From NCBI GenBank assembly GCA_963755695.1, contig CAVWLB010000010.1, forward strand, positions 2,976,001 through 3,040,000: a stretch of DNA of 64,000 nt, given 5' to 3'. Shown here piece after piece: positions 35,490 to 43,906 of the stretch. Source of the DNA: QHWT01 sp963755695. GTDB lineage: Bacteria; Acidobacteriota; Vicinamibacteria; Vicinamibacterales; 2-12-FULL-66-21. Within the stretch, counting starts at the first letter, position 1, and each line of letters opens with the position of its first letter. The notes beneath the pieces are model-generated. The model searched no databases, was not told where the DNA came from, and worked only from the letters and a program-made list of their open reading frames with translations. A program made the position numbers and the translations under genes.

Positions 35490-36827
35490 TCAGCGCTCTT
35501 TCGAACGGTCGGTCAGCATCACTGTCTGATCCGTCCACACGAACAGATCGAAATCGTTCCCGGTGTCGTTGGCATCGATCGGATGACGCGACGAGAAAGC
35601 GACGACAGTGCCGTTGCCGCTGATGCTCGGGCCGGCGCTTGGTTCCATCCAGACCTGACGGCTGGTGCTTAGCCGGCTGATGGTCTGGTCCGTGCGATTG
35701 AACAGAAATACATCCGAGACGAGATTGATGTCTCTGAAACCGTCGGAACACCTGCTGCCGCAGATCAAGTCCGAAGCGTTCGACTGAAACGCGACGTAGC
35801 TCCCATTCATCGCGATCGCGGGATGTCGGCTCGCCCCGTTCGCCGAACCTCCCGAGGCGCTGCGACTGATGAGGATCGTTGCATGCGATTGAACATCGTG
35901 AAGAAAGACGTCAGGACATCGATTGCCGTCGCCGGACACGAGATTGGCTGCCTCTGAAACGAACGCCACGTAACGGCCGGTGGCGTCCACTGCCGCTCCG
36001 TAACTCGCACCGTTGGGTATTGCTCCGTTGCGCCCGGTGCTGATCCGCCTGGTCACGTGGGCTTCCCGGTCTCGCACATACACGTTCGCAGCCCGGAATG
36101 CCAACCGGTGGGAGTTCTCGAGCGAGGCGTCAAGGTCCGATGTCGACGTGAACGCCACGTATCTGCCGTTCGCGTTGACAGTCGCGCCAAAGCTCGCACC
36201 CGACGAGGGCTGCCGACCGTCTGTCGCGAGATTGACGGTTTCGAATCGGCCAGTCGATGTGTCGTAGCTGAAGACATCTTCGATTGGCCGATTGGTGTCG
36301 GGACCATCGCCGAGGTTGGTCGCGAACGATGAAAAGACCACGATGCGCCCGTCGCTGCTGATCGCGGGCTCGCGACTGTCGCGATTCGGCCGTTCCTCCC
36401 CTCGCTGAAGGATCCGCGTCGTCGAGCTCCACCGGTCACGAAGCACAATCACGCGCAGCGGGGCGGGGCCGGCACCTCCTTGCATCGTTTCGTACACGAC
36501 GAACCGACCGTCGCCACTGATCCGCGGCCAGACACTATCGTGTTCCCGAGCGCGACCGTCTGGCGACAGCGACTCGAGTGTTACCGTTTCGCTGACCCGA
36601 TCGAGGACGTAAATGTCGCGGCGTTCGTTCGTGTCCGCAGGCACCAGCCTGGCGAACGAGGCAAACGCCACGTATCGGCCGTCAGCACTCACCGAGGCTG
36701 CAACCAGATCGCCGGGAGACGCGTAACTGTCTGCCTGCCGGACCGTGAGCAGAACCGAATCCGGCGCCGAGAGGGTCAAGGCTCCGACGATGCCTGCCAG
36801 TGCTTTGCCGGGTCTGCTCACGTGCAT
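35490..36827 (-). CDS. PD40/TolB-like beta-propeller protein, exported
   Basis: 445 residues. After a weak signal sequence (KALAGIVGALTLSAP), at least five repeats of the TolB/PD40 blade pattern follow: SADGRYVAFASFARLVP, SGDGRFVVYET, SSDGRIVVFSSFATNL, NANGRYVAFTSTSDL, DATGRYVAFVSEAANL, then NGSYVAFQSNASDL and SGNGTVVAFSSRHP. It is likely a single six- or seven-bladed propeller for binding proteins or polymers. The frame stays open another 27 codons upstream, but those codons lie in a palindromic repeat, so ATG 36827 is the better start. Confidence 0.8.
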   Translation of the reverse strand: MHVSRPGKALAGIVGALTLSAPDSVLLTVRQADSYASPGDLVAASVSADGRYVAFASFARLVPADTNERRDIYVLDRVSETVTLESLSPDGRAREHDSVWPRISGDGRFVVYETMQGGAGPAPLRVIVLRDRWSSTTRILQRGEERPNRDSREPAISSDGRIVVFSSFATNLGDGPDTNRPIEDVFSYDTSTGRFETVNLATDGRQPSSGASFGATVNANGRYVAFTSTSDLDASLENSHRLAFRAANVYVRDREAHVTRRISTGRNGAIPNGASYGAAVDATGRYVAFVSEAANLVSGDGNRCPDVFLHDVQSHATILISRSASGGSANGASRHPAIAMNGSYVAFQSNASDLICGSRCSDGFRDINLVSDVFLFNRTDQTISRLSTSRQVWMEPSAGPSISGNGTVVAFSSRHPIDANDTGNDFDLFVWTDQTVMLTDRSKER

Positions 36828-36876
36828 GGCCGTCCGCCGCAGATTGACGTTGCCGCTGTTTGCCAGAGGGGCACCT

Positions 36877-36988
36877 GCCACAGAAAAACACAGAAAAACA
36901 CAGAACACACGGCAACAGTGGCCGGCCGCTAACGCAGCTAGAAGACCGCATCAACACATCTGTGTTCTTCGGTGTTCGTCTGTGCCGG
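36877..36988. repeat. palindromic CACAGAAAAA-type intergenic repeat
   Basis: The left arm, from 36877, contains three spaced CACAGA units in CACAGAAAAACACAGAAAAA; the right arm (36957-36988) holds the complementary TCTGTGTTCTTCGGTGTTC. The loop is about 48 nt. It fills the gap between two same-strand genes and ends one base before the stop codon of the downstream one. It is distinct in sequence from the elements at 22934 and 43592. Confidence 0.6.
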
Positions 36989-37645
36989 CTACATGCGCTT
37001 TCGTCTGGCCATCCGAATTTCTTCGGTCACCTGGCGGCCCGTCGTGGCCGCTCGATCGGTCTCGAATTGCTCGAGGTCCTGGGTGAAGCGCACGCCGGCG
37101 GTGCCATGTCTCGCCAGCGACCGGAGATCCACGCCGTCCAGCTGTTCGATGATGTGTTCGAACTCGTGTGCGATCAATTCCTCACGATCTGCAGTCGGAC
37201 CCAGCTTGACGTGAGCGGCCATCCGGGCGTCTCGATCGAAGCTGAAGTCGGTGACGGCTTGAGCACCGCCGGCCCTGACCACCACGAGCTGCTCCAGACT
37301 GACGGTGATCAATGGCGAATTGGTCAGCCGCGCGCATTGGCGCCTGAACGTCGGCGAGTCGCGCATCATCGACTCGACGACCGGCCGCAACAACGGCGAG
37401 ACGATGAGATTGGGCGGAAGACGCGCTTCGACGAACTGCGGCACGGCGGCGTCGTTGTCGTTGAGCAACTGGGCAGCGCTCGAGCTGCGGCGCGCCATGA
37501 GGTGCGCTTGCGTGTCGGCGTCGGTGGTCAGCAGTTGCTGCTCGCTCTGTCGCGCCCATGCATCGTTGACCGAGCACCCGAGCACGCTCCCGACCAACAG
37601 GCAGCGGCTCAACCAACGCGCGAAGGCGCTCGGAGAACGCGACAT
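36989..37645 (-). CDS. secreted HExxH-motif protein, putative zinc metallopeptidase
   Basis: 218 residues. The N-terminal signal has a possible lipobox VLGC and, alternatively, a signal-peptidase-I site after DAWA. The motif AHEFEHIIEQLDGVD contains H160-E-F-E-H164, the zinc-binding signature, so a gluzincin-like peptidase or a peptidase-fold protein is possible. The third ligand is not obvious; a later glutamate in TQDLEQFETDRAA is a candidate. I do not recognise a named family. The ATG has GAGG five bases upstream; a GTG two codons earlier is possible. Confidence 0.6.
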   Translation of the reverse strand: MSRSPSAFARWLSRCLLVGSVLGCSVNDAWARQSEQQLLTTDADTQAHLMARRSSSAAQLLNDNDAAVPQFVEARLPPNLIVSPLLRPVVESMMRDSPTFRRQCARLTNSPLITVSLEQLVVVRAGGAQAVTDFSFDRDARMAAHVKLGPTADREELIAHEFEHIIEQLDGVDLRSLARHGTAGVRFTQDLEQFETDRAATTGRQVTEEIRMARRKRM

Positions 37646-37862
37646 CGGCACCTCGAAACACCTACGTGAGTTAGACGGTCAGTGGGTCCTGGAAGTTGAC
37701 ATCTCTGTAGGTTACTACCCGCGGCATCGAGCTCGGTTAACAGGTCAATCGCTTTGTGTACGAAGCGCGCGATTACGAACGGCGTCCGTATGCGGCACGT
37801 CATTCGTCCCAGGGCTCCGTCGGACACGAGATCGATTCCCGCGCTGATAGAATTCCTCCACT

Positions 37863-39542
37863 ATGCACCCGCGCCTTCGACGGCTTCTGATAGCGCTTCT
37901 CGCCGCGGCGGCGACCACGGCGACAGTGGCCGAGTCGCAGCGAGAGGCGTTTCAGCCGCGGATCGACACGATTTTCAACCGCTGGGCGTGGTCGACACCC
38001 GGCTGTGCGGTCGGAGCGGCGGTGAACGGCGAACCGGTGGTTCGCGCGGCTTACGGCATGGCGGATCTCGAGCACGACGTCCCGATCACGCCGGACACGA
38101 TCTTCGAGGCGGGGTCGGTGTCGAAGCAGTTCACCGCGGCCGCGGTGCTCCTGCTCGAGCGCGACGGCAAGTTGTCGCTGGACGATCCGGTTCGCAGGTA
38201 CTTTCCCGAGCTCCCCGATTTCGGCGTGCAGGTGACCATCCGTCAGATGCTGCATCACACCAGCGGCCTGCGCGACTGGGGAAATCTTGCGGCCATTGCC
38301 GGCTGGCCGCGTGGCTCGCGTGTGCACAGTCAGGCGCACGTGCTCGACATTCTCAGCCGTCAGCACGCGCTCAACTTTCTTCCGGGCACGCACTGGTCGT
38401 ACAGCAATTCCGGTTATAACCTCGCCGCCATCCTGGTCTCGCGCGTGAGCGGGATGTCATTTGCCGACTATACGAGTCGACGCATCTTCGAACCGCTCGG
38501 CATGCGGGATACCTCGTGGCGCGACGACTACACGCGCATCGTCAAGCGTCGCGCCGTCGCCTACAGTGAACGGCAAGGCACGTTCGCCACCGACATGCCG
38601 TTCGAGAACGTCTACGGAAATGGCGGATTACTGACCACCGTCGGCGATCTTCTGAAGTGGAACGAGAACTTCACCAGCCAGCGCGTCGGAGACGCGGCCT
38701 TCGTCGCCGACCTTCAGCGCCCCGGCACGTTCAGCGATGGCCGCTCTTACGAGTACGCGCTCGGACTGTATGTGGACACCTACAAGGGTGTCCGTCAGCT
38801 GGGTCACAGCGGCAGCACAGCGGGTTATCGGGGGCACCTCGTCCGCTATCCAGACCAGCGGGTATCGGTCGCCGTCCTCTGCAACGTCAGCAGCGCCAAC
38901 GCGACGACATACGCGAGAGCCGTGGCCGAATTGTTCCTGACCGGTCTGCGGACTGCGCCGCCAGCATCTTCGCACACGTTGACCGAGACAGAAGCGACGC
39001 GCCTCAGCGGGTTCTATCGCGCCACTCAGCCCAATCGCGTGACCACCATCATCCGCGACAAGGACGGCCTCCGCCTGGAGGACGGGAACCGGCTGGTGGC
39101 AATGTCAGCGACACACTTCGAGACCGGCGATGGAATGACCGTCGACTTCGACGAGCAGGGACAGATGCACACGACGGACGCGCGCGGCACGATCGATCTT
39201 TATGAGCGCTTCGAGCGGGCTCGGCCCTCCGCGGCGCAACTGAAGGACCTGGTCGGGCGTTACACCAGCGATGAAATCGAAACCACGCTGAACGTAGTGG
39301 TGGACGGCGACAGGCTATTGATCCAACGACGACCCGACTCGACCTTCGAACTCAAGCCGGTCTACACCGACGGCTTCTCGAGCGCGCTTGGATGGGTGAC
39401 CTTCCGCCGCGACGCCTCAGGCCGGGTCGTCGGCCTCAGCGTGAGTCAGGACCGGGTGTGGGATCTTCGGTTCACGAGGGAGCGTGAGTCGGCCACGACC
39501 ACCGCGATACCGCAGCAACAGCCGGCGATTCAACATCCATGA
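37863..39542 (+). CDS. class C beta-lactamase-fold serine hydrolase
   Basis: 559 residues, exported (MHPRLRRLLIALLAAAATTATVA). The serine hydrolase domain (about 25-365) has the nucleophile motif S85-V-S-K88, the tyrosine motif Y180-S-N182 and a KTG-equivalent HSG in LGHSGSTAGYRG. A C-terminal region of about 190 residues is a beta-rich domain common in such proteins. Likely a D-aminopeptidase, esterase or penicillin-binding-protein-like enzyme; true beta-lactamase activity is unlikely to be its main role. It converges on the oxidoreductase gene, 13 nt away. Confidence 0.9.
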   Translation: MHPRLRRLLIALLAAAATTATVAESQREAFQPRIDTIFNRWAWSTPGCAVGAAVNGEPVVRAAYGMADLEHDVPITPDTIFEAGSVSKQFTAAAVLLLERDGKLSLDDPVRRYFPELPDFGVQVTIRQMLHHTSGLRDWGNLAAIAGWPRGSRVHSQAHVLDILSRQHALNFLPGTHWSYSNSGYNLAAILVSRVSGMSFADYTSRRIFEPLGMRDTSWRDDYTRIVKRRAVAYSERQGTFATDMPFENVYGNGGLLTTVGDLLKWNENFTSQRVGDAAFVADLQRPGTFSDGRSYEYALGLYVDTYKGVRQLGHSGSTAGYRGHLVRYPDQRVSVAVLCNVSSANATTYARAVAELFLTGLRTAPPASSHTLTETEATRLSGFYRATQPNRVTTIIRDKDGLRLEDGNRLVAMSATHFETGDGMTVDFDEQGQMHTTDARGTIDLYERFERARPSAAQLKDLVGRYTSDEIETTLNVVVDGDRLLIQRRPDSTFELKPVYTDGFSSALGWVTFRRDASGRVVGLSVSQDRVWDLRFTRERESATTTAIPQQQPAIQHP

Positions 39543-39555
39543 AGTGGCGCAACGC

Positions 39556-40896
39556 CTAGGTCTTGTCCGGAAGCACATATGGCGCGCGATACGAGCGGCC
39601 GAGTAGCTGGTCGGCCTCTTCATCGCCTACGAATCGCTCGGTCGTTCCATCGAGCTTGAGCGACCGTCCGACACGATACGAGATATTCCCGAGGTGGCAG
39701 AGCGTCGACGACAGGTGCCCGTCCGTCAAAGGCGCCTTGAGATGTTCCGCTTGGCGCGACCGCACGCAGTCGATGAAGTTCTCGAAGTGTGGCTGGCCGG
39801 TGTCGTCCCCCTCATCGGTTGTCAGCGTCGGACCTGGTTCGTTCTTGCGTCCGAAATAGACTTGCGTCTTGTCGTCGCCGACCTTCATCCAGCCCTTGGA
39901 TCCAAAGATGTAAAGGCCCTCCCCTTCCGGCGGCCCGCTGAACCAGTTTCGCAGGTCGCAATGAAGCTCGGTGCCGTCTGCATATTGATAGCTGACGACT
40001 TGAGTATTTGGAGTCTTCTGATCGGTGGGTACGCCCGCCTCATGCAGGCCGCCACTGCAGTACACGCTTCGAGGATGTTCCTGTTTTCCAAGCAGCCAGC
40101 GGGCGGCGTCCAGCGTATGCACTGCGGTGTTGCCGAGGTCGCCGGTGCCGTATTCCCAGAACCAGTGCCAGTTGTAATGAAAGTGGTTTTCGTTGAACGT
40201 GCGCTCCGGTGCGGGTCCCAGCCACAGGTCGTAGTGAACGCCGGACGGCACGGAGCTGTCGGCAACCACTCCGATTGGATCGCGCGGTCGGTAGATCACG
40301 GCCTTACACCCGTAGACGTCGCCCAATCCCCCGTCGCGCAGAAACTGCACCGACCTGGTCAGCAGCGGGCTGCTGCGCCTCTGAGTGCCCACCTGCACGA
40401 CACGATTGGTGCGGTGCGCGGTCTCAATCATCCTGCGGCCTTCGACGATGTTGTGGCTGATTGGCTTTTCGACGTACACGTCCTTTCCGGCCTGGCAGGC
40501 CAGAATCGTCATCAGCGCATGCCAGTGATCCGGCGCCGCAATCGTGACCGCGTCGACGTCGCGATTGTCGAGCACACGGCGGAAGTCCGTCTCCGGCGTT
40601 GGGTCGCCGCCCCACTTCTCCTTGGCAAACGGCAAGGATGTCTTGAAATGACGCTCGTCGATATCGACGATGTGCGTGATGCGCACGTTCTTGATGCCGG
40701 AAAGATGCTCGTAGTGATCGAGTCCGCGGCCGCGGGACGTCCAGGTCGGATGGCCTTGGTTATCGCCGCGCAGACCGAGGATCGCAACATTGACCGTGTC
40801 GTTCGCGCTACGCTGTGCGTGGGCCCGTGTCGGCCGCACTGCCAATGCAATGCCTGCAGCGGCGGTTTTCGACAGGAATACGCGTCGGTTCATCAT
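39556..40896 (-). CDS. Gfo/Idh/MocA-family oxidoreductase with Tat signal
   Basis: 446 residues. The N-terminus MNRRVFLSKTAAAGIALAV carries a twin-arginine-type signal. The Rossmann domain follows (VNVAILGLRG, then IVDIDERH), with the family motif DVYVEKPISHNIVEGRRMIE including the catalytic Lys in EKP. The C-terminal domain contains the GDLGNTAVHTLDAARWLLG segment. Such exported enzymes use bound NAD(P) and act on sugars or sugar acids; the substrate is unknown. The start is supported by AGGAGG six to seven bases upstream. Confidence 0.9.
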   Translation of the reverse strand: MMNRRVFLSKTAAAGIALAVRPTRAHAQRSANDTVNVAILGLRGDNQGHPTWTSRGRGLDHYEHLSGIKNVRITHIVDIDERHFKTSLPFAKEKWGGDPTPETDFRRVLDNRDVDAVTIAAPDHWHALMTILACQAGKDVYVEKPISHNIVEGRRMIETAHRTNRVVQVGTQRRSSPLLTRSVQFLRDGGLGDVYGCKAVIYRPRDPIGVVADSSVPSGVHYDLWLGPAPERTFNENHFHYNWHWFWEYGTGDLGNTAVHTLDAARWLLGKQEHPRSVYCSGGLHEAGVPTDQKTPNTQVVSYQYADGTELHCDLRNWFSGPPEGEGLYIFGSKGWMKVGDDKTQVYFGRKNEPGPTLTTDEGDDTGQPHFENFIDCVRSRQAEHLKAPLTDGHLSSTLCHLGNISYRVGRSLKLDGTTERFVGDEEADQLLGRSYRAPYVLPDKT

Positions 40897-41070
40897 GGCC
40901 GTCCTCCTCTGGCTGCCCGATGCCTCATGGCAGCGCGACCTCCGTAGCGTTACTTTGCCACGGGAAAGCCGTTCGTCTGCGGATTATTGTTGCGAGTGCG
41001 GCTCAACCAAAGGAGCCGCTGAGGATTTGGCGCGATTGACCGATCGCGTCGAGTCCGTTGCGAGGACCGG

Positions 41071-42366
41071 TCAACTGCGAGCGAGATGCGGTCCGGCAGT
41101 AGGCGTGTCCGTGGACGGCGCAAGCTCTAGGACAAGTGCGGCCGCACTGGCCGCCGCCCTCAGTATTCGGAAGTCCATCTCCGACAGCGCCTCGCCCGGC
41201 TCGAAGAAGACTTGCAGCACGCGGTGGCTGCCCGAGCTCTGAGGAATGGTGAAATAGATCGACTCGGTGACGTCGCCGGAGACGGGGCTCTCCCGGATCT
41301 GCACGTCCCGAAGCCGCAGCAGTCGGCGCAGATCGGACTCAAACCGTACCCGGAGTTCCGAGGCACGTGGGAGAGGTTCACCCTCGCCGAGGACGCGCGC
41401 CACCAGATCGACGAGCGCTCGAGGAGACGCGGCCGGGACAGCGGCTGCCGGCACATCGATGCCCGGAAGGAGCACTTCCTGTGAAAACGCCGCCGCCAGA
41501 TGATACTTGACGCCCAACCCGTCAACGGTTGCGACATCGCTTCTGATCGCCCGCGCGGAGACAGCAATGTTCGTCTCTTCTCCAAGCAGGTGCAGCTTGA
41601 TCGTCGAACCGGGAGTGACCTTGGAGGCACTCTCGAGCAACACGCCGGTATTGGAGATGTTCACTACCTTGAGCGCGTCTCCCCACGGTAAACGGACAGA
41701 CCACAACGAGGGAACATCCTCACCGCTTCGACGGCGCGTGCGACGACGGTCCTGGTTGGGTTCGAACCGCAATCTCAGGTTGGGGCCGCCGGCGAGGGTG
41801 ACGGCAGGCGCCGGCGGCCGCGGCGCCGGGCGCAACCACGGTTCCGACGTCTTGCGCGGCGCCACGATCAGGGAAGTCTCGCGCGTCTGCTGCCGTTCGA
41901 AGCGAATAGCCGCGGCTTGAACCAGGTACGCGTCGATCTGCTTCCGCAAGGTCTCGACGTCGCATCGCGGGCGGATCGTTGCCGTACGAAGGCCGAGAAA
42001 TCCCATCATCCTCGATTGCGGCGACCGAGACGGCGACTCGCTTTCACCGTCGAGGAAATACGGCAGGTTGACGACCTGCACGTGCGACGCTTCCGGCAGC
42101 CGCTTGAAGTGCGCAGTGAGCGCAGCTTCGTCGGCAGGCGCAAGCAGCGTCGACGTCAAGACCAGATCCGGAATCTGCTCGCCAATGGATCGCAGCGCAT
42201 CGTCGAGCCGTTTCACGACGACGAGATCGCCTTCCAGATAAGAGCTGAGCGCCTCTCGGATGACGCTTGCCCGTTCGACGTCGGGCTCAATCACCAGAAC
42301 ACGACTGCTTGGCGTCGACGATGCCGTCATCAGGATCGGCCTGACAGGATTGCTGCTCATAAACAT
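41071..42366 (-). CDS. receiver-like plus PilZ domain protein
   Basis: 431 residues. The N-terminal 120 residues resemble a response-regulator receiver (RVLVIEPDVERASVIREAL, PDLVLTSTLL), but the phospho-acceptor Asp is not in a canonical place, so it may be degenerate. A PilZ domain (about 200-300) shows DRRRTRRRSGED followed by VVNISNTGVLLES, the c-di-GMP-binding pattern. The last 120 residues are unassigned and include LRRLLRLRDVQIRESP. Likely a c-di-GMP-responsive regulator. Two possible starts, ATG 42366 and 42360, differ by two residues. Confidence 0.75.
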   Translation of the reverse strand: MFMSSNPVRPILMTASSTPSSRVLVIEPDVERASVIREALSSYLEGDLVVVKRLDDALRSIGEQIPDLVLTSTLLAPADEAALTAHFKRLPEASHVQVVNLPYFLDGESESPSRSPQSRMMGFLGLRTATIRPRCDVETLRKQIDAYLVQAAAIRFERQQTRETSLIVAPRKTSEPWLRPAPRPPAPAVTLAGGPNLRLRFEPNQDRRRTRRRSGEDVPSLWSVRLPWGDALKVVNISNTGVLLESASKVTPGSTIKLHLLGEETNIAVSARAIRSDVATVDGLGVKYHLAAAFSQEVLLPGIDVPAAAVPAASPRALVDLVARVLGEGEPLPRASELRVRFESDLRRLLRLRDVQIRESPVSGDVTESIYFTIPQSSGSHRVLQVFFEPGEALSEMDFRILRAAASAAALVLELAPSTDTPTAGPHLARS

Positions 42367-42582
42367 ATCGCCTGGCTGAGAAAACTGTAATTTGTGGTTC
42401 TTTTAGCAAATGCAGGGCCAATGGCAGAGCTGGCATTTGCGCGGCATCATGCCGGAGGGGGGTCGAAAAGGTCGTTCAACTTTAGAACTCTTGTGCTGCG
42501 TTTCGCACGAATCCGTGTTCGGAAGCGAATTTTGAAATTCCGATGGGGGTCCGTCGAGCGCTGACATTGCTAGACTCGGTCC

Positions 42583-43530
42583 ATGAGCGTTCTGGACTGG
42601 CTGCTCGACTCGGACCCCGCCATTCGCTGGCAGGTATTGCGCGATCTTGCGGCTGCGCCAGCAGAGATCCTCGAGGCCGAGCGCGCGCGTGTGGCCACCG
42701 AGGGTTGGGGTGCCCGCATGCTGGCCTTGCAGGGTCACGATGGCCAGTGGGAGGGAGGCGCATTGTTCCCCACCCAGAGAGCCAGATCAGGGAACGGCCA
42801 GCAGGCTGAGGGCCAACCCTGGACCGCCACGGCATACAGCCTCGTGCTTCTGCATGACTTCGGCATCGACCCGCACCGCAGCGCGGTGCGCCGAGCGGTG
42901 GTGCAGGTTCGAGAGCACTCCCGTTGGGAGCACGCCGGCCAGCCTTTCTTCAGCGGCGAGGTCGAACCGTGCATCAACGGTATGACCGTCGTGCTGGGTG
43001 CGTACTTCGATCAAGATGTCGATGGAGTGGTCGCCCGGCTGGTCGATGAGCAGCTCGAGGACGGCGGGTGGAACTGCGAGGTCGAGAACGGTTCGGTTCG
43101 GTCTTCCTTCAATACCACGATCAGAGTCCTGGAAGGGCTGTTGGCGCACGAGCGCGCAACCGGCGGCTCGGCGGAATCCATTGCAGCTCGTCACCGGGGT
43201 GAGGAGTATCTCCTCGAACGGAAGTTGTTCCGGCGCAAGAGCACGGGCGAGGTTGTCGATCCGGCCTATCTGCAGTTCTCGTTTCCGACCCGTTGGCACT
43301 ACGATGTGCTGCGGGCGTTGGAGTACTTCCGGACGGTTGCGGATCCACCTGACCCGCGCGTGGACGAAGCGATTGATTTGCTCCGATCAAAGCGGCAGCC
43401 TGATGGCACGTGGCTTCTCGAGAACACCCATCCCGGCGCGGTCCACTTCACGATGGAGGCCGGCGATGGTCGGCCCAGCCGATGGAACACTCTACGCGCG
43501 CTGCGGGTCCTCCGCTGGTACGAGCAGTGA
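42583..43530 (+). CDS. terpene-cyclase/prenyltransferase-fold (alpha-alpha barrel) protein
   Basis: 315 residues of repeated helical pairs with QW-like motifs: GHDGQWEGGALFP, EDGGWNCEVENG and QPDGTWLLENTHPG. This is the squalene-cyclase/prenyltransferase alpha-alpha toroid fold, but the catalytic DxDD or CaaX-type motifs are not seen, so enzymatic identity is open. It is a free-standing gene with no terpenoid genes near it. Such singletons are common in soil bacteria and remain uncharacterised. Confidence 0.7.
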   Translation: MSVLDWLLDSDPAIRWQVLRDLAAAPAEILEAERARVATEGWGARMLALQGHDGQWEGGALFPTQRARSGNGQQAEGQPWTATAYSLVLLHDFGIDPHRSAVRRAVVQVREHSRWEHAGQPFFSGEVEPCINGMTVVLGAYFDQDVDGVVARLVDEQLEDGGWNCEVENGSVRSSFNTTIRVLEGLLAHERATGGSAESIAARHRGEEYLLERKLFRRKSTGEVVDPAYLQFSFPTRWHYDVLRALEYFRTVADPPDPRVDEAIDLLRSKRQPDGTWLLENTHPGAVHFTMEAGDGRPSRWNTLRALRVLRWYEQ

Positions 43531-43591
43531 TTGCGCGCAGACGCGCGTGCGATCGGCACGCTCTCGGCGGACTACGAAATGTCCGCTTGTC

Positions 43592-43830
43592 ACGGATCCC
43601 TCACGCAAGGGCGCCAAGGCGCAACGGGCTCAGTCTGGTTCGTCGGCGACTCGGCTCCCTTGCTACCTCACTCACTTGCGGAGAGGACAACTAAAGAAGC
43701 GGCTGCGCTTCTCGCCTTCGCCGCCGCGCTTCGCGCGGCCAGGAGGTCGGCCGGCGACGGCGCAAACCGCAGCCTTGGCGTCTCTTTCGCACACTTGCGC
43801 CCTTGCGCCCCTGCGTGAAATCGTCTTCTC
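43592..43830. repeat. palindromic intergenic repeat element, copy B
   Basis: Homologous to the element at 22934-23219 but inverted. The left boundary ACGGATCCCTCACGC matches the reverse complement of copy A's right boundary, and the right boundary GCGTGAAATCGTC matches copy A's left boundary. The 31 nt at 43713-43743 are an exact reverse complement of 22999-23029. It is 239 bp, shorter than copy A by internal deletion. No protein is credible, though open frames run through it. Confidence 0.75.
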
Positions 43831-43906
43831 GCACGTCCTGCAGACAAGAGAAAAGGCACGATCTGAGTGACGTTGGATTCGGGCGTTGCTCCACCGTCAG
43901 CGGCGC

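Noticed and set aside
36828..36908. Upstream start for the PD40 propeller gene
   Set aside because: The extra 27 residues are translated from the palindromic repeat and lack a ribosome binding site.
43531..43906. Protein-coding frames across the repeat element at 43592-43830
   Set aside because: Same reason as for copy A; the apparent peptide SPPRFARPGG appears in both copies because the DNA core is shared.
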